Positions 22,901 through 31,865 of a stretch of DNA of 64,000 nucleotides are shown in pieces. The stretch covers positions 62,001 to 126,000 of the forward strand of contig JACKLY010000003.1 of the NCBI GenBank assembly GCA_024235655.1. The letters are read 5' to 3'. Position numbers and translations under genes: made by a program. Positions within the stretch are counted from its first letter, which is position 1. Every line of letters starts with the position of its first letter. The notes beneath the pieces are model-generated. The model made no database searches and had not been told where the DNA came from. It worked only from the letters and a program-made list of their open reading frames with translations. The stretch is from Zoogloeaceae bacterium (GTDB lineage: Bacteria; Pseudomonadota; Gammaproteobacteria; Burkholderiales; Rhodocyclaceae).

Positions 22901-23417
22901 CGAAATGCTCAACCGTGCCGTGGCCTCACTCAAGCAGGGCAAGGAACCCGACCTGACACAACCGCTGGGCATCGCCACCGAGATCAACCTGCACACCCCG
23001 GCGCTGCTGCCGAATGACTATGCACCGGATGTCCACGAGCGCCTGACGCTGTACAAGCGGCTGGCCAACGGCAACACGATCGAGGAAATCGACGAACTGC
23101 AGGAAGAACTGATCGACCGCTTCGGCGAACTGCCACCGCAGGCGCAGTCGCTGCTGGCCACCCATCGTGTGCGGCTATTGGTCAAACCCTATTGTGTGGC
23201 AAAGCTCGATGCCACCAGTGAACAAATCGTCGTCCAGTTCAACGCAGATTTTGCCAAAGAGGCGCCGATCGAGCCGATCAGGATCATCAACCTGATCCAG
23301 AAGAACCGCAGCTACCAGTTGGCTGGTCAGGACAAACTGCTGTTCAAGCGCCAGTCAGCCAACGTGAACGAGAAGGTCGCCGCCATCAGGGAGCTTTTCA
23401 AGCAATTGACCGGCTAA
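19980..23417 (+). CDS. mfd: Transcription-repair coupling factor Mfd
   Basis: A 1145-residue DNA translocase that removes RNA polymerase stalled at lesions and recruits UvrA. UvrB-like N-terminal modules (about 10-340), RNA-polymerase-interacting domain (about 475-545, KVGDPVVHEQHGIGRYQGL), then RecG-like helicase with Walker A GDVGFGKTEVALRAAF, VVIDEEHRFGVRQKE and LTATPIPRTLAMSL, and the TRCF C-terminal domain. The ATG at 19980 gives the usual LPLPALPRS N-terminus; a GTG at 19944 is possible, but TATAAT at 19929-19934 would put the transcription start almost on it. No strong ribosome site is seen at either. Confidence 0.97.
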   Translation: MLLPLPALPRSEQRITLPALSGSADAAALADLAMQAEGKRLLVVLTANAADAQRLLEEIPGFAPATRVKLLPDWETLPYDSFSPHHDLVSERLATLYAISRKECDILLLPASTALYRLSPPAWLAAYTFFIRKGETLDTEQLRQQLTLAGYAHVTQVVSPGEYSVRGGLIDLFPMGSQLPYRLDLFDDLVEHIKTFDVDSQRTLYPVAEIRMLPAREFPLDDAGRARFRQRFREVFEGDPAKSGIYRDISAGTPSAGIEYWLPLFFEETATIFDYLGSDAVLCLHNDVPEAIRGFWRDTQSRYQMLSGDKSRPLLAPNALFLSEEQFFVAARPHGRVDLTTKSDGQPATGALPAVAIERRADDPLQALKQFIDGFSGRVLLMAESPGRRETLAELLGEYEVKTEAVADIQAFLDGKQRCALCAGPLFSGFIAGDIAIITEAELYAGSPSAKARRAQRDAQRKASLDNWLRDLTELKVGDPVVHEQHGIGRYQGLLHLDLGEGDTEFLELHYANESKLYVPVSQLHVISRYSGNEPDAAPLHALGSQQWEKAKRKAAQQARDTAAELLALYAVRAARKGHAFEFKAHDYDAFADGFGFEETADQTNAIAAVIEDMKSGRPMDRLVCGDVGFGKTEVALRAAFCAVAGGKQVAVLCPTTLLCEQHYQTFADRFADWPLRVAELSRFKTAKESAQAIAELAEGKIDIIIGTHKLLSKEIRFKRLGLVVIDEEHRFGVRQKEGLKNLRAEVDVLTLTATPIPRTLAMSLEGLRDFSVIATAPQKRLAIKTFVSRLSDGIIREAVLRELKRGGQVYFLHNEVDTIENMREKLTKLVPEARIVVGHGQLNERELERVMRDFTQQRANLLLCTTIIETGIDNPHANTILINRAEKFGLAQLHQLRGRVGRSHHQAYAYLLTHDEGGLTKQAKQRLEAIQAMEELGSGFYLAMHDLEIRGAGEVLGDNQSGEMQEVGFNLFTEMLNRAVASLKQGKEPDLTQPLGIATEINLHTPALLPNDYAPDVHERLTLYKRLANGNTIEEIDELQEELIDRFGELPPQAQSLLATHRVRLLVKPYCVAKLDATSEQIVVQFNADFAKEAPIEPIRIINLIQKNRSYQLAGQDKLLFKRQSANVNEKVAAIRELFKQLTG

Positions 23418-23429
23418 GCTGACTTCCGC

Positions 23430-24686
23430 CTATTTTGCCGAACGCCCCTCAGTCACTAGGGGACATCCACCTTCAGCCAGGGGGCGAAACACCTTACCTC
23501 CGGGCACTGTTCGCAGGATTTCGAGGTAGTCCCAAGGCACGGCCATCTCATCCGGAGCCTTGACCTTGAGCAGGAAAAGATCGTGCACCATGCGCCCGTC
23601 TTCGCGCAGCGAAGCGTTACGAACAATCGGATCCCGTATGGGGATTTCGCGCATCTTTTTGACGACCGCCAGACCGGAATCACTATCCAGTGCCTGTACC
23701 GCCTTGAAATAGTGCGTCAGTGAGGAATAGACACCCGCCTGCAGGTCGCTAGGCATCGCTCCGGTACGTTCGAAGAAGCGTTTCGACCAGGCACGCGACT
23801 CCGCATCCATGTTCCAGTAGAACGAGTGTGTCAGACGCATGCCCTGAGCCAGTTGCGGCTTGATCACATGCACGTCATTGAGTGCGGTGGCTACTGCAGC
23901 CAGCATCGTCTGCCCCTTGCTGACACGCAACAAGTCAAAACTCTGGCGAACCGACTGGATCAGATCCTGCCCGGCATTGACCAGCACGATGACCTGCGCA
24001 CCGGATTCTGAAGCCTGGCGTAATTCACTGAAAAAATCCTTGCTGCCCAGCGGGTGACGCACGCTGCCCAAGACCATTCCGCCATTACTGCGCACCAAGG
24101 CAGCCAATGATTTTTCAACATTCAGCCCGAAGGCATTATCTACCGTCACGAAATACCATGTTTTTACACCAGATCGCGTCAGCTCACCTCCAATCATGTT
24201 GTTATAGGCATAGCCGTCATACATCCAGTGAATGCCGGTTGGTGCACATTTGGTACCGGTGATGTCGGAATTCATCACCCCGTTGTAGAAAACCACCGCC
24301 CCCCGCGGGCGGTTGATTTCCTGCACCGCCAGCGCCAGGGGTGAACTGGCGACATCGGCAATGACATCGACCCCCTTCTCGAACAGCCAGTCCCTGGCAA
24401 TGGCTGACACTTTTTCGATGCTATTGGCGTGATCCTCGTGCATCAGGCGAATCGGCTTGCCGTTGATCTTGCCGCCGGCATCCTCGATGGCCATTTCCGC
24501 AGCAACCACCGAACCACGACCGGTGATATGAGCGTAGATCGAATTCATGTCCACCAGCAGGCCGACACGGATCTCGTTGTCGGAGATTCCGGCCAATACC
24601 GGATTACTCATGCCAATCGCAAGAAAAAACAAAAAACCAAGCAGTCGCCTGGCGCGAAGGATGGCGCCTGAAATATTGTTATTCAT
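23430..24686 (-). CDS. Branched-chain amino acid/urea-type periplasmic substrate-binding protein, possible sensor partner
   Basis: A 418-residue protein with a signal peptide (about 1-32, LLGFLFFLAIGMSNPVLA) and a Peripla_BP_6-type domain: ISDNEIRVGLLVDMNSIYAH, GGKINGKPIRLMHEDHANS, then GVDVIADVASSPLALAV. No transporter genes are adjacent. It is divergent from a membrane-bound hybrid histidine kinase 102 bases away and convergent with mfd. That arrangement recalls systems where a soluble binding protein presents a ligand to a sensor kinase. The start at 24686 was chosen for the signal peptide; the frame is open 30 codons upstream without signal-like character. Confidence 0.85.
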   Translation of the reverse strand: MNNNISGAILRARRLLGFLFFLAIGMSNPVLAGISDNEIRVGLLVDMNSIYAHITGRGSVVAAEMAIEDAGGKINGKPIRLMHEDHANSIEKVSAIARDWLFEKGVDVIADVASSPLALAVQEINRPRGAVVFYNGVMNSDITGTKCAPTGIHWMYDGYAYNNMIGGELTRSGVKTWYFVTVDNAFGLNVEKSLAALVRSNGGMVLGSVRHPLGSKDFFSELRQASESGAQVIVLVNAGQDLIQSVRQSFDLLRVSKGQTMLAAVATALNDVHVIKPQLAQGMRLTHSFYWNMDAESRAWSKRFFERTGAMPSDLQAGVYSSLTHYFKAVQALDSDSGLAVVKKMREIPIRDPIVRNASLREDGRMVHDLFLLKVKAPDEMAVPWDYLEILRTVPGGKVFRPLAEGGCPLVTEGRSAK

Positions 24687-24788
24687 CAGGGTTTGAATGC
24701 AAAATAGGTACAAGCGCTTTCTGCGGAAGGCGTTCAGATGGATGTGCATCAACATGAACAATAATACCAACACCATCCGGGAGACACT

Positions 24789-27386
24789 CTGAAAAACAAG
24801 TATCCGGCCAGACTATCCTGGTCATTGATTCTGGCCTATGTTGCAGCAGCTGTGGGAGGGATGACGCTGGTCATCGGCTTTCTGCATTTCAACGGTTTGC
24901 ACAAAGAGTTTCTCGAAGCCAATTTCGATAGCGTTCATGGTGCCAGAACGCTGCTCAAGGCCCGCTTTTTGATTGACCAGGCGGCCCGCGATATTGAAAC
25001 CTCGTTCATTGCACCGGACCAGCGGGCGCCCATGCTGCAATCTGCCGAAAAACGTCTGCTGAATGCCCAGCACTACAGTGCAGAGGGGCATGATAGCGAC
25101 CCAAAGGCCCGCGAATCACTGGTCACTCGTATCAACAGCGCCCGTGAGCAACTTGGGCAAATCCGGCAAGCACCTGCCGATGCGGAAAGAAACGCTGCGC
25201 TGCTGTCTGCCGCCAGCAAGTTGCATGCACTGGCGCGGGATATCGATGTCACCGAACTGGATCGCTGGGGCAACCTCGCGGTGATCAACAAGCAACTCGC
25301 CTCACGCATGCGAACCCTCAACCAATTGATGGTTGCTGCTTTCTTTCTCTTTGTTTCGGTCATGGCCACGCTGGCCTGGGCCTTGCTGCGCACTCGCCGG
25401 GCAGAAGGCGCATTGCAGGAAGCCAAGGCCGAGACCGAAGCCATACAACAGACAACCCTCGATGCGGCCCCCATGGGCATCGCTTACGTTGACACTTCCA
25501 GCCCCGATAATCGCCGGATCACCAACGCCAACCGCCAGATGGCAGAAATGTTTGGCTACCCTGTGGAAATGATGACCGGCCTGAGTGTGCGCAGGCTGTT
25601 CGCAGGCCAGGAGACCTACCCCTCTTTTTCAGCGACCGTTACCGACCGGCTTGCGGCCGGAGAGGTCGTGCGGGAAGAAGTTGTCATGCAGCGACGCAAC
25701 GGCATGCCATTCTGGAGCAGTCTTTCGATCAAGGCGATCAACCCCGCCGACATCTCTCGTGGTGTTGTTTGGACCTGCGAAGACATCAGCAAACGCAAGG
25801 AAGCTGAAGCCGCCCTCCTGCAGGAACGGGCCCGGGCTGAAGCCGCCAGCCAGGCAAAAAGTGATTTTCTGGCCAACATGAGCCATGAACTGCGCACCCC
25901 CTTTACCGGTCTCTTCGGTTTGCTTGACCTGCTTGAAAACTCGAGGCTCGATCACAACCAGCGACGCCAGTTGAACCTGGCCCGCAGCAGTGCGAGCCAT
26001 ATGCAATCCATCGTCAATGACATTCTCGACTTCTCCAAAATCGAGGCCGGCAAGCTGATTATCGAGAAAAAGCCCTTCAGCCTGCGCCGGCTGATGGCAG
26101 ACCTCGCGGAAGTCCACACCACTACGGCTTATCAGAAGGGTCTCAGTTTTGTGCTGGATATTGTCGAACCACTCAATGACTGGCTGGTTGGCGATCCGCT
26201 GCGTATTCGCCAGATCATCGACAACCTGATCGGCAATGCCTTCAAATTCACCGAGCAGGGAGAAATTCGCCTGACCTTGCAAACACAGGAACGCAGCAGC
26301 GAGACCGCCTTGCTGACCTTGATGGTAGAAGATACGGGCATCGGCATCCCCGGCGACATGCAGCTGAACATTTTCGACAAATTCACGCAGGCCGATACAT
26401 CGACCACCCGACTCTACGGCGGCACCGGGCTTGGACTGGCCATCTGCAAGCAACTGACAACCCTGATGGGGGGGCAGATCAGCGTAAAAAGCAACGAGGC
26501 TTTGGGCAGCCGCTTTACCCTCAGCTTTCAGCTCCCCATCAGCCAGTCGCTGCCTGGCGACATCCGGAATACAACACGGCGGAAACAGCACCGACTGGAC
26601 AACATCGTTGTCCTGCTGGCCGAGGACAATCTGATCAACCGCAACATGCTCGCGGAAACACTGGAACTGATGGGCGCGGTGGTATGGACGGCGGAGGATG
26701 GGGCAACTGCAATCCGCATGGCCGCCTCACACCCACCGGATATCGTGCTGATGGACTGTCAGATGCCCGAGATGGACGGGTTTGAAGCAACCCGACAGAT
26801 CCGCTCGGCGGAAAAGCCTGACGAGCATCTGCCGATCATTGCCATCACCGCCTTTGCCACGAACACCCACCGCGATCAATGCCTTGCCCCGGGCATGATG
26901 GACGCCTTCGTGTCCAAACCCCTGAACATCGAACTGCTGACGGAAACCATTCTTGAGCTGACATCCGCAGACGGCAGTGAGAAAGCAACACCAGCGCGGA
27001 GCCGGATACTGCTGGTTGACGATAACCTGCCCATCCTGGAAGCAAGCAGTGCCCTGATTTCACGCATCGGCTACGACGTCATTACCGCCAGCAGCGGCAA
27101 TGAAGCACTGAAATTGCTGGAGGCCGCCCAACAAGACCCGGCTCAGGAAATTGACCTGGTATTACTGGATTGCCAGATGCCGGTGATGGACGGCTGGGAC
27201 ACCGCCCGCCGCTGGCGGACAAGGGAACAGGAGCTTTCCCTGTCACCGCTGGCGATCATTGCCGTGACCGCCGATGACAGTCAGGCAAGCATCACGCTTT
27301 GTCAGGCTGCCGGCATGAATGAAACCCTGCACAAGCCCTTCACCGAGGATCAACTGAACGCTGTGCTGGCCAGCTGGCTGCACTGA
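24789..27386 (+). CDS. Hybrid sensor histidine kinase with PAS and two receiver domains
   Basis: About 865 residues. First membrane helix near residues 11-32, periplasmic helical region, second helix about 176-196, PAS domain (about 220-340), HisKA with phospho-acceptor His366 in MSHELRTPF, HATPase_c (about 470-590, NLIGNAFKF, GTGLGLAICKQL), receiver 1 with Asp656 (LMDCQMPEMDGFEA) and receiver 2 with Asp794 (LLDCQMPVMDGWD). There is no HPt or output domain, so a separate phosphotransfer partner is needed. I place the start at a CTG (24789) because GGGAG lies five bases upstream and the resulting KNKYPAR leader suits a membrane helix; a TTG at 24825 lacks a ribosome site and would trim the helix. 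Confidence 0.9.
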   Translation: MKNKYPARLSWSLILAYVAAAVGGMTLVIGFLHFNGLHKEFLEANFDSVHGARTLLKARFLIDQAARDIETSFIAPDQRAPMLQSAEKRLLNAQHYSAEGHDSDPKARESLVTRINSAREQLGQIRQAPADAERNAALLSAASKLHALARDIDVTELDRWGNLAVINKQLASRMRTLNQLMVAAFFLFVSVMATLAWALLRTRRAEGALQEAKAETEAIQQTTLDAAPMGIAYVDTSSPDNRRITNANRQMAEMFGYPVEMMTGLSVRRLFAGQETYPSFSATVTDRLAAGEVVREEVVMQRRNGMPFWSSLSIKAINPADISRGVVWTCEDISKRKEAEAALLQERARAEAASQAKSDFLANMSHELRTPFTGLFGLLDLLENSRLDHNQRRQLNLARSSASHMQSIVNDILDFSKIEAGKLIIEKKPFSLRRLMADLAEVHTTTAYQKGLSFVLDIVEPLNDWLVGDPLRIRQIIDNLIGNAFKFTEQGEIRLTLQTQERSSETALLTLMVEDTGIGIPGDMQLNIFDKFTQADTSTTRLYGGTGLGLAICKQLTTLMGGQISVKSNEALGSRFTLSFQLPISQSLPGDIRNTTRRKQHRLDNIVVLLAEDNLINRNMLAETLELMGAVVWTAEDGATAIRMAASHPPDIVLMDCQMPEMDGFEATRQIRSAEKPDEHLPIIAITAFATNTHRDQCLAPGMMDAFVSKPLNIELLTETILELTSADGSEKATPARSRILLVDDNLPILEASSALISRIGYDVITASSGNEALKLLEAAQQDPAQEIDLVLLDCQMPVMDGWDTARRWRTREQELSLSPLAIIAVTADDSQASITLCQAAGMNETLHKPFTEDQLNAVLASWLH

Positions 27387-27475
27387 GTCATCACCAGATT
27401 TCTCAGTATTTGTGCGCCTTCGGCCGTAGTTCACTCTCCTCAAGCACCCCGCTAAGCGTTAAAATTGAATGTTTC

Positions 27476-27499
27476 GGCGGCAGAATAGATTATTGCCGC
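27476..27499. promoter_or_regulatory. Inverted repeat upstream of aroG
   Basis: GCGGCA (27477-27482) and TGCCGC (27494-27499) form a dyad with an 11-base AT-rich centre, about 33 bases before the aroG ATG. It could be a regulator site or part of the leader; no consensus was recognised. Confidence 0.3.
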
Positions 27500-27531
27500 A
27501 TCGCGCATCGCCACTTGCAGAAAATCCGATC

Positions 27532-28605
27532 ATGACCACTATTGATATCGACAACGTCAACGTCAGCGCCTTTGACGCCATGCCCTCACCAGAGGAAATC
27601 CTTTCCAGGCAGCCGCTATCGGCCAGCGCCGAACACACGGTCAAGAAAGGACGCGAAGCCCTGCGTAACATTCTCGACCGCAAGGATCACCGGCTGTTCG
27701 TCGTCGTTGGTCCCTGCTCGATTCATGATCCGGTGGCCGGCATCGACTATGCCCGCCGACTCAAGGCACTGGCCGATGAAGTGTCAGACACGCTGTTGCT
27801 GGTGATGCGTGTCTACTTCGAAAAGCCACGCACGACCACGGGCTGGAAGGGATACATCAACGACCCGGACATGGATGATTCCTTCCGTGTCGATGTTGGC
27901 ATGCAAAAGGCGCGTCAGTTCCTGATCGATGTGGCCGAGCTCGGCTTGCCTGCCGCCACCGAGGCGCTCGATCCGATTTCTCCGCAGTTTTATGGCGACC
28001 TGATTTCCTGGACTGCCATCGGCGCCCGCACCACCGAATCGCAGACGCATCGCGAGATGTCCTCTGGCCTGTCAACCCCGGTCGGCTTCAAGAATGGCAC
28101 CAGCGGCGACCTGACGGTGGCGATCAACGCCATTCTCTCCGCCTCCAAGCCACACTCCTTCCTTGGCATCAACGATCAGGGGCGGGTTGCCATCGTCCGG
28201 ACCAAGGGCAACCCGCACGGCCATGCCGTGCTGCGTGGCGGCGATGGCCGCCCGAACTACGACACGGTTTCCGTCTCGATGGCCGAGCAAGCGCTGGTCA
28301 AGGCCAAACTGGCACCGAATATCGTGGTCGATTGCTCGCACGCCAACAGCTACAAGAAACCGGAACTGCAACCACTGGTCATGGCCGACGTGGTCAATCA
28401 GGTGCGCCTTGGCAACAAGTCGCTGGTTGGCGTGATGATCGAATCCAATCTGGTTGCCGGCAACCAGCCGATTCCTGCTGATCTGTCGCAACTGAAATAT
28501 GGCTGTTCGGTGACCGATGCCTGCGTTGACTGGGATACCACCGAAAAAATGTTACGCGATGCGGCCACACTCCTTCGCGATGTACTGCCGGAGCGTCTTG
28601 ACTGA
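27532..28605 (+). CDS. aroG: 3-deoxy-7-phosphoheptulonate (DAHP) synthase, class I
   Basis: A 357-residue AroFGH-type DAHP synthase, joining erythrose-4-phosphate and phosphoenolpyruvate in the first step of aromatic amino acid synthesis. Signatures: VVGPCSIHDPVAGIDYA, VMRVYFEKPRTTTGWKG, GARTTESQTHREMSSGLS, NIVVDCSHANSYKKPE. The extended N-terminus suggests feedback control by Phe, Tyr or Trp, but which one cannot be told from sequence. The start at 27532 gives the usual family length; an in-frame ATG 21 codons upstream would add an atypical Arg-rich leader. Its TGA stop overlaps the serB ATG (TGATG). Confidence 0.93.
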   Translation: MTTIDIDNVNVSAFDAMPSPEEILSRQPLSASAEHTVKKGREALRNILDRKDHRLFVVVGPCSIHDPVAGIDYARRLKALADEVSDTLLLVMRVYFEKPRTTTGWKGYINDPDMDDSFRVDVGMQKARQFLIDVAELGLPAATEALDPISPQFYGDLISWTAIGARTTESQTHREMSSGLSTPVGFKNGTSGDLTVAINAILSASKPHSFLGINDQGRVAIVRTKGNPHGHAVLRGGDGRPNYDTVSVSMAEQALVKAKLAPNIVVDCSHANSYKKPELQPLVMADVVNQVRLGNKSLVGVMIESNLVAGNQPIPADLSQLKYGCSVTDACVDWDTTEKMLRDAATLLRDVLPERLD

Positions 28606-29450
28606 TGGATCTGGTCATTCAGGGCGGCGCACTGCCGACCTTTCTGCTCGACCGCTGCATTGCGGCCACAAGTGCCCGGTCGGTATTGCCTCAGCCACCG
28701 CAGGTACTGCGCCTCTGTGAAGCAACTCGCACCGCCGAATTCGATTGCGAGCTCATTCCACTGCTGGAAAACGAACGCCTGGACTGGGCCTTTGTAGAGA
28801 GCGGCAGAAAACTCACTGATTTCGGGCTGATTGCCTTCGATATGGATTCGACCCTGATCACCATCGAATGCATCGACGAACTGGCCGATTTCGCCGGCAA
28901 GAAGGCCGAAGTCTCTGCCGTCACCGAAGCAGCCATGCGTGGCGAGATCGATTACCGGGAAAGCCTGCGTCGCCGCCTTTCACTGCTTGCAGGGCTCGAT
29001 GCCCGTGTACTGGCCAGGGTTTTCGGTGAACGCCTGCTGCTTTCTCCCGGCGCACGCGAACTACTCGAAGCCGCGCAGCGAGCCGGCTTGCGTAGCGCCA
29101 TTCTGTCCGGCGGCTTCACCTATTTCACCGAGCGCCTGCGCATAGAACTCGGTTTCGACTTTGCCACCTCGAATGAGCTCGAAATCAGTGGCGGCAAGCT
29201 GACCGGCCGGGTGGTTGGCGACATCATCGATGCGCAGGCCAAAGCCGATCATCTGGTACGTTTGCGCGATCAGCTGGGTCTGCAACAGGCGCAGATCATC
29301 GCTGTCGGTGATGGCGCGAACGATCTGCTGATGATGGCACAAGCGGGCGTCTCGGTGGCCTTCCATGCCAAGCCTGCCACGCGAGCCAAGGCTTCGGTTT
29401 CACTCAACTACACCGGGCTCGACGGCTTGCTCAACCTTTTCCCGGTTTAG
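28605..29450 (+). CDS. serB: Phosphoserine phosphatase SerB
   Basis: A 281-residue HAD-superfamily enzyme for the last step of serine synthesis. Catalytic motif I AFDMDSTLITIECIDE (about 78-93), motif II LSGGFTYFTERL and motif IV GDGANDLLMMAQAG are all present. A short N-terminal region replaces the ACT domain of longer homologues. The ATG overlaps the aroG stop by one base, so the two are translationally coupled, although they serve different pathways. Confidence 0.95.
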   Translation: MDLVIQGGALPTFLLDRCIAATSARSVLPQPPQVLRLCEATRTAEFDCELIPLLENERLDWAFVESGRKLTDFGLIAFDMDSTLITIECIDELADFAGKKAEVSAVTEAAMRGEIDYRESLRRRLSLLAGLDARVLARVFGERLLLSPGARELLEAAQRAGLRSAILSGGFTYFTERLRIELGFDFATSNELEISGGKLTGRVVGDIIDAQAKADHLVRLRDQLGLQQAQIIAVGDGANDLLMMAQAGVSVAFHAKPATRAKASVSLNYTGLDGLLNLFPV

Positions 29451-29489
29451 CTGGCATGACTGGCGGCCCGCCGCCAGTCAGCCTGGATT

Positions 29490-31187
29490 TCAGGCAGCCC
29501 GCTGCGTTTCAGGCATAGTCATTCGCCTCACGCCGAGCCGATTGATACCGCTGACCAATGCCCGCACCGCGGCGGTGACAATATTTTCACCGATCCCGAC
29601 GCCATAGCGTTCGACACCATCCGCATCGGCAATCTCGACAAAGGCGCAGGCACAGGCATTGCCCCCCTCCCCGCTTGCCGACATCGAGCGCTCCTCGTAA
29701 CTGCGCACCTGAATATCGTAGCCGGCACCACGCAGCGCATGCACGGCGGCATCGATGGGACCATTGCCTTCGCCGCTGAGCAAATGCGTTACACCATCCA
29801 GCATTACACTCAGACGGATGCCCTGCATTGATCCCTGCTCGTACAAATGATGCTCGCGGTAATCAACAGGCGCGGCGAGATCGAGATAGCTTGCCGAAAA
29901 AATCTCCCAGAGCATGGCTGCCGTTACCTCTCCGCCATGCTGGTCGGCATGTGCCTGCACAACGCCGCTGAATTCGACCTGCAGGCGACGCGGCATCACC
30001 ACGCCATACTCGCTCTCCATCAGGTAGGCGATGCCGCCCTTGCCTGACTGGCTATTGACGCGGATCACCGAGTCGTAGCTCCGTCCGAGATCAGCGGGAT
30101 CAATCGGAAGATAGGGCACTGACCATTGCTCTGCCGCCTTTTGAGCAGCAAACCCCTTCTTGATGGCATCCTGGTGGGAGCCGGAGAAGGCCGTGAATAC
30201 GAGATCCCCAACGTACGGATGGCGTGGGTGGATCGGGAGCTGGTTACAGTGTTCGATGGTACGGGCAATCGCATTGATGTCAGAGAAGTCGAGCCCGGGG
30301 TCGACGCCCTGCGTATACATGTTGAGTGCAAGCGTGACGAGATCAACATTACCGGTGCGCTCGCCATTACCGAACAGGCAGCCTTCTACACGATCAGCGC
30401 CAGCCATCAGGCCAAGCTCGGCAGCGGCCACGGCTGTGCCACGGTCGTTGTGCGGATGCAAACTGATGATCACGCTGTCACGACGGGCGAGATGTCGATG
30501 CATCCATTCGATCTGATCGGCATAGACATTGGGACTTGCCATTTCCACCGTCGTCGGCAAGTTGAGAATGACCTTGTTCTCCGGAGTTGCCCCCCAGGCA
30601 GCGGTCACTGCATCGCAGACTTCAAGGGCAAAATCGAGTTCGGTTGCAGTGAAGGTTTCCGGGCTGTATTCAAGCACCCACTCGGTTTCCGGCTGCTCGG
30701 CGGCCAGGGTCTTGACCAGTGTTACGGCACTGACTGCCATGTCCACCACCTCGGCCCGGCTCATACCAAAGACGACATCACGGAAAGGCTTGGACGTGGC
30801 GTTGTAAACATGGACGATGGCACGACGGGCGCCACGCACTGATTCCATCGTGCGTCGGATGAGATGCTCACGCGCCTGCGTCAACACCTCGATCGTGACA
30901 TCCTCAGGAATATGTCCACCTTCGATGAGCGTGCGTACAAAGCCGTATTCGGTCTCTGACGCGGAAGGAAATGCGACCTCGATTTCCTTGAAGCCCATCT
31001 CGCACAACATCTTGAACATGCGCATCTTGCGTTCAGCGTTCATCGGCTCGAACAAGGATTGATTGCCGTCGCGAAGATCGGTACTCATCCATACCGGGGG
31101 CGTCGTGATCGTGCGCGATGGCCACTGCCGGTCAGCAAGCTGGATGGTGGGGAATGGACTGTACTTGGCGGCTGGGTTCTGCAACAT
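29490..31187 (-). CDS. leuA: 2-isopropylmalate synthase, LeuA type 2
   Basis: A 565-residue enzyme joining acetyl-CoA and 2-oxoisovalerate, the first committed step of leucine synthesis. The N-terminus [20 protein letters not shown] and the length mark the type 2 form (yeast/actinobacterial LeuA style). Catalytic-domain motifs: [30 protein letters not shown] and the metal-binding [12 protein letters not shown]. The C-terminal LeuA allosteric domain (about 430-560) suggests leucine feedback inhibition. It is divergent from an Lrp/AsnC regulator with an AT-rich intergenic region, so regulation by that protein is likely. Confidence 0.95.
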   Translation of the reverse strand: MLQNPAAKYSPFPTIQLADRQWPSRTITTPPVWMSTDLRDGNQSLFEPMNAERKMRMFKMLCEMGFKEIEVAFPSASETEYGFVRTLIEGGHIPEDVTIEVLTQAREHLIRRTMESVRGARRAIVHVYNATSKPFRDVVFGMSRAEVVDMAVSAVTLVKTLAAEQPETEWVLEYSPETFTATELDFALEVCDAVTAAWGATPENKVILNLPTTVEMASPNVYADQIEWMHRHLARRDSVIISLHPHNDRGTAVAAAELGLMAGADRVEGCLFGNGERTGNVDLVTLALNMYTQGVDPGLDFSDINAIARTIEHCNQLPIHPRHPYVGDLVFTAFSGSHQDAIKKGFAAQKAAEQWSVPYLPIDPADLGRSYDSVIRVNSQSGKGGIAYLMESEYGVVMPRRLQVEFSGVVQAHADQHGGEVTAAMLWEIFSASYLDLAAPVDYREHHLYEQGSMQGIRLSVMLDGVTHLLSGEGNGPIDAAVHALRGAGYDIQVRSYEERSMSASGEGGNACACAFVEIADADGVERYGVGIGENIVTAAVRALVSGINRLGVRRMTMPETQRAA

Positions 31188-31303
31188 GGCGCTTTCCTCG
31201 GCAAGAATTCATTGATTCGATGCCCTGAATCTTACGGAAATCATGCCGGCAAGTGCTTGCGTTTTTGATTATCAATTGAACTTTAATCGATATTTAATTG
31301 CGC

Positions 31304-31329
31304 ATATTGTGTTTTAATTGGAACAATAT
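31304..31329. promoter_or_regulatory. Inverted repeat in the leuA/Lrp intergenic region
   Basis: ATATTGT (31304-31310) and ACAATAT (31323-31329) form a perfect 7-bp dyad with a 12-base AT-rich centre, 27 bases before the regulator start and about 115 before leuA. The whole intergenic segment (31250-31345) is strongly AT-rich, as for Lrp-type sites. Binding by the divergent regulator is an inference. Confidence 0.45.
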
Positions 31330-31355
31330 TTCACACAACAGCACAATGGCAAAAC

Positions 31356-31835
31356 ATGATCCAGACTGACCGTTTTGACTGGCAAATTCTTAAGGTGTTA
31401 CAGCAAGAGGGGCGCATCAGCAATCAGGACCTGGCCGAGCGCATCGGGCTGTCTTCCTCTCCCTGCCTGCGCCGGGTTCGTGCGCTTGAAGATTCCGGCC
31501 TGATTACCGGCTATCGGGCGCTGCTCGATGCGAAGAAGCTGGGTTTATCGTTGATGGCGCTGATTCATATTTCGATGGATCAGCATACGCCGGAGCGTTT
31601 CAGCAATTTTGAAGCCCGGGTTGGTGAAATCGATGAAGTGCTCGAATGCCTGTTGATTACCGGCCAGGATGCCGATTATCAGCTCAAGGTTGTGGTGGCA
31701 GACATGGATGCCTATCAGGAATTGCTGCTGAACCGCATCACCCGGATCAAGGGGGTCACCGGCGTACATTCAAGTTTTGTGCTACGCCGGGTGGTAGACA
31801 GGACCGCACTCCCCCTGCCGGCCCAGCACCGCTGA
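31356..31835 (+). CDS. Lrp/AsnC family transcriptional regulator
   Basis: A 159-residue regulator. N-terminal helix-turn-helix (about 5-50; FDWQILKVLQQEGRISNQDL, then IGLSSSPCLRRVRALEDSGL) and C-terminal RAM/AsnC ligand-binding domain (about 70-145, ECLLITGQDADYQLKVVVAD). These proteins usually sense amino acids and bend DNA as octamers. It is divergent from leuA, so control of leucine synthesis is the simplest reading. It may be the global Lrp or a local regulator; sequence alone does not decide. Confidence 0.92.
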   Translation: MIQTDRFDWQILKVLQQEGRISNQDLAERIGLSSSPCLRRVRALEDSGLITGYRALLDAKKLGLSLMALIHISMDQHTPERFSNFEARVGEIDEVLECLLITGQDADYQLKVVVADMDAYQELLLNRITRIKGVTGVHSSFVLRRVVDRTALPLPAQHR

Positions 31836-31865
31836 ATCAGTCAGGCGTGGTGAAAAATACCCGGT

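Noticed and set aside
31346..31369. Short frame MAKHDPD just before the Lrp-type regulator as a leader peptide
   Set aside because: Seven codons with no leucine or other amino acid bias and no attenuator hairpin; probably chance.
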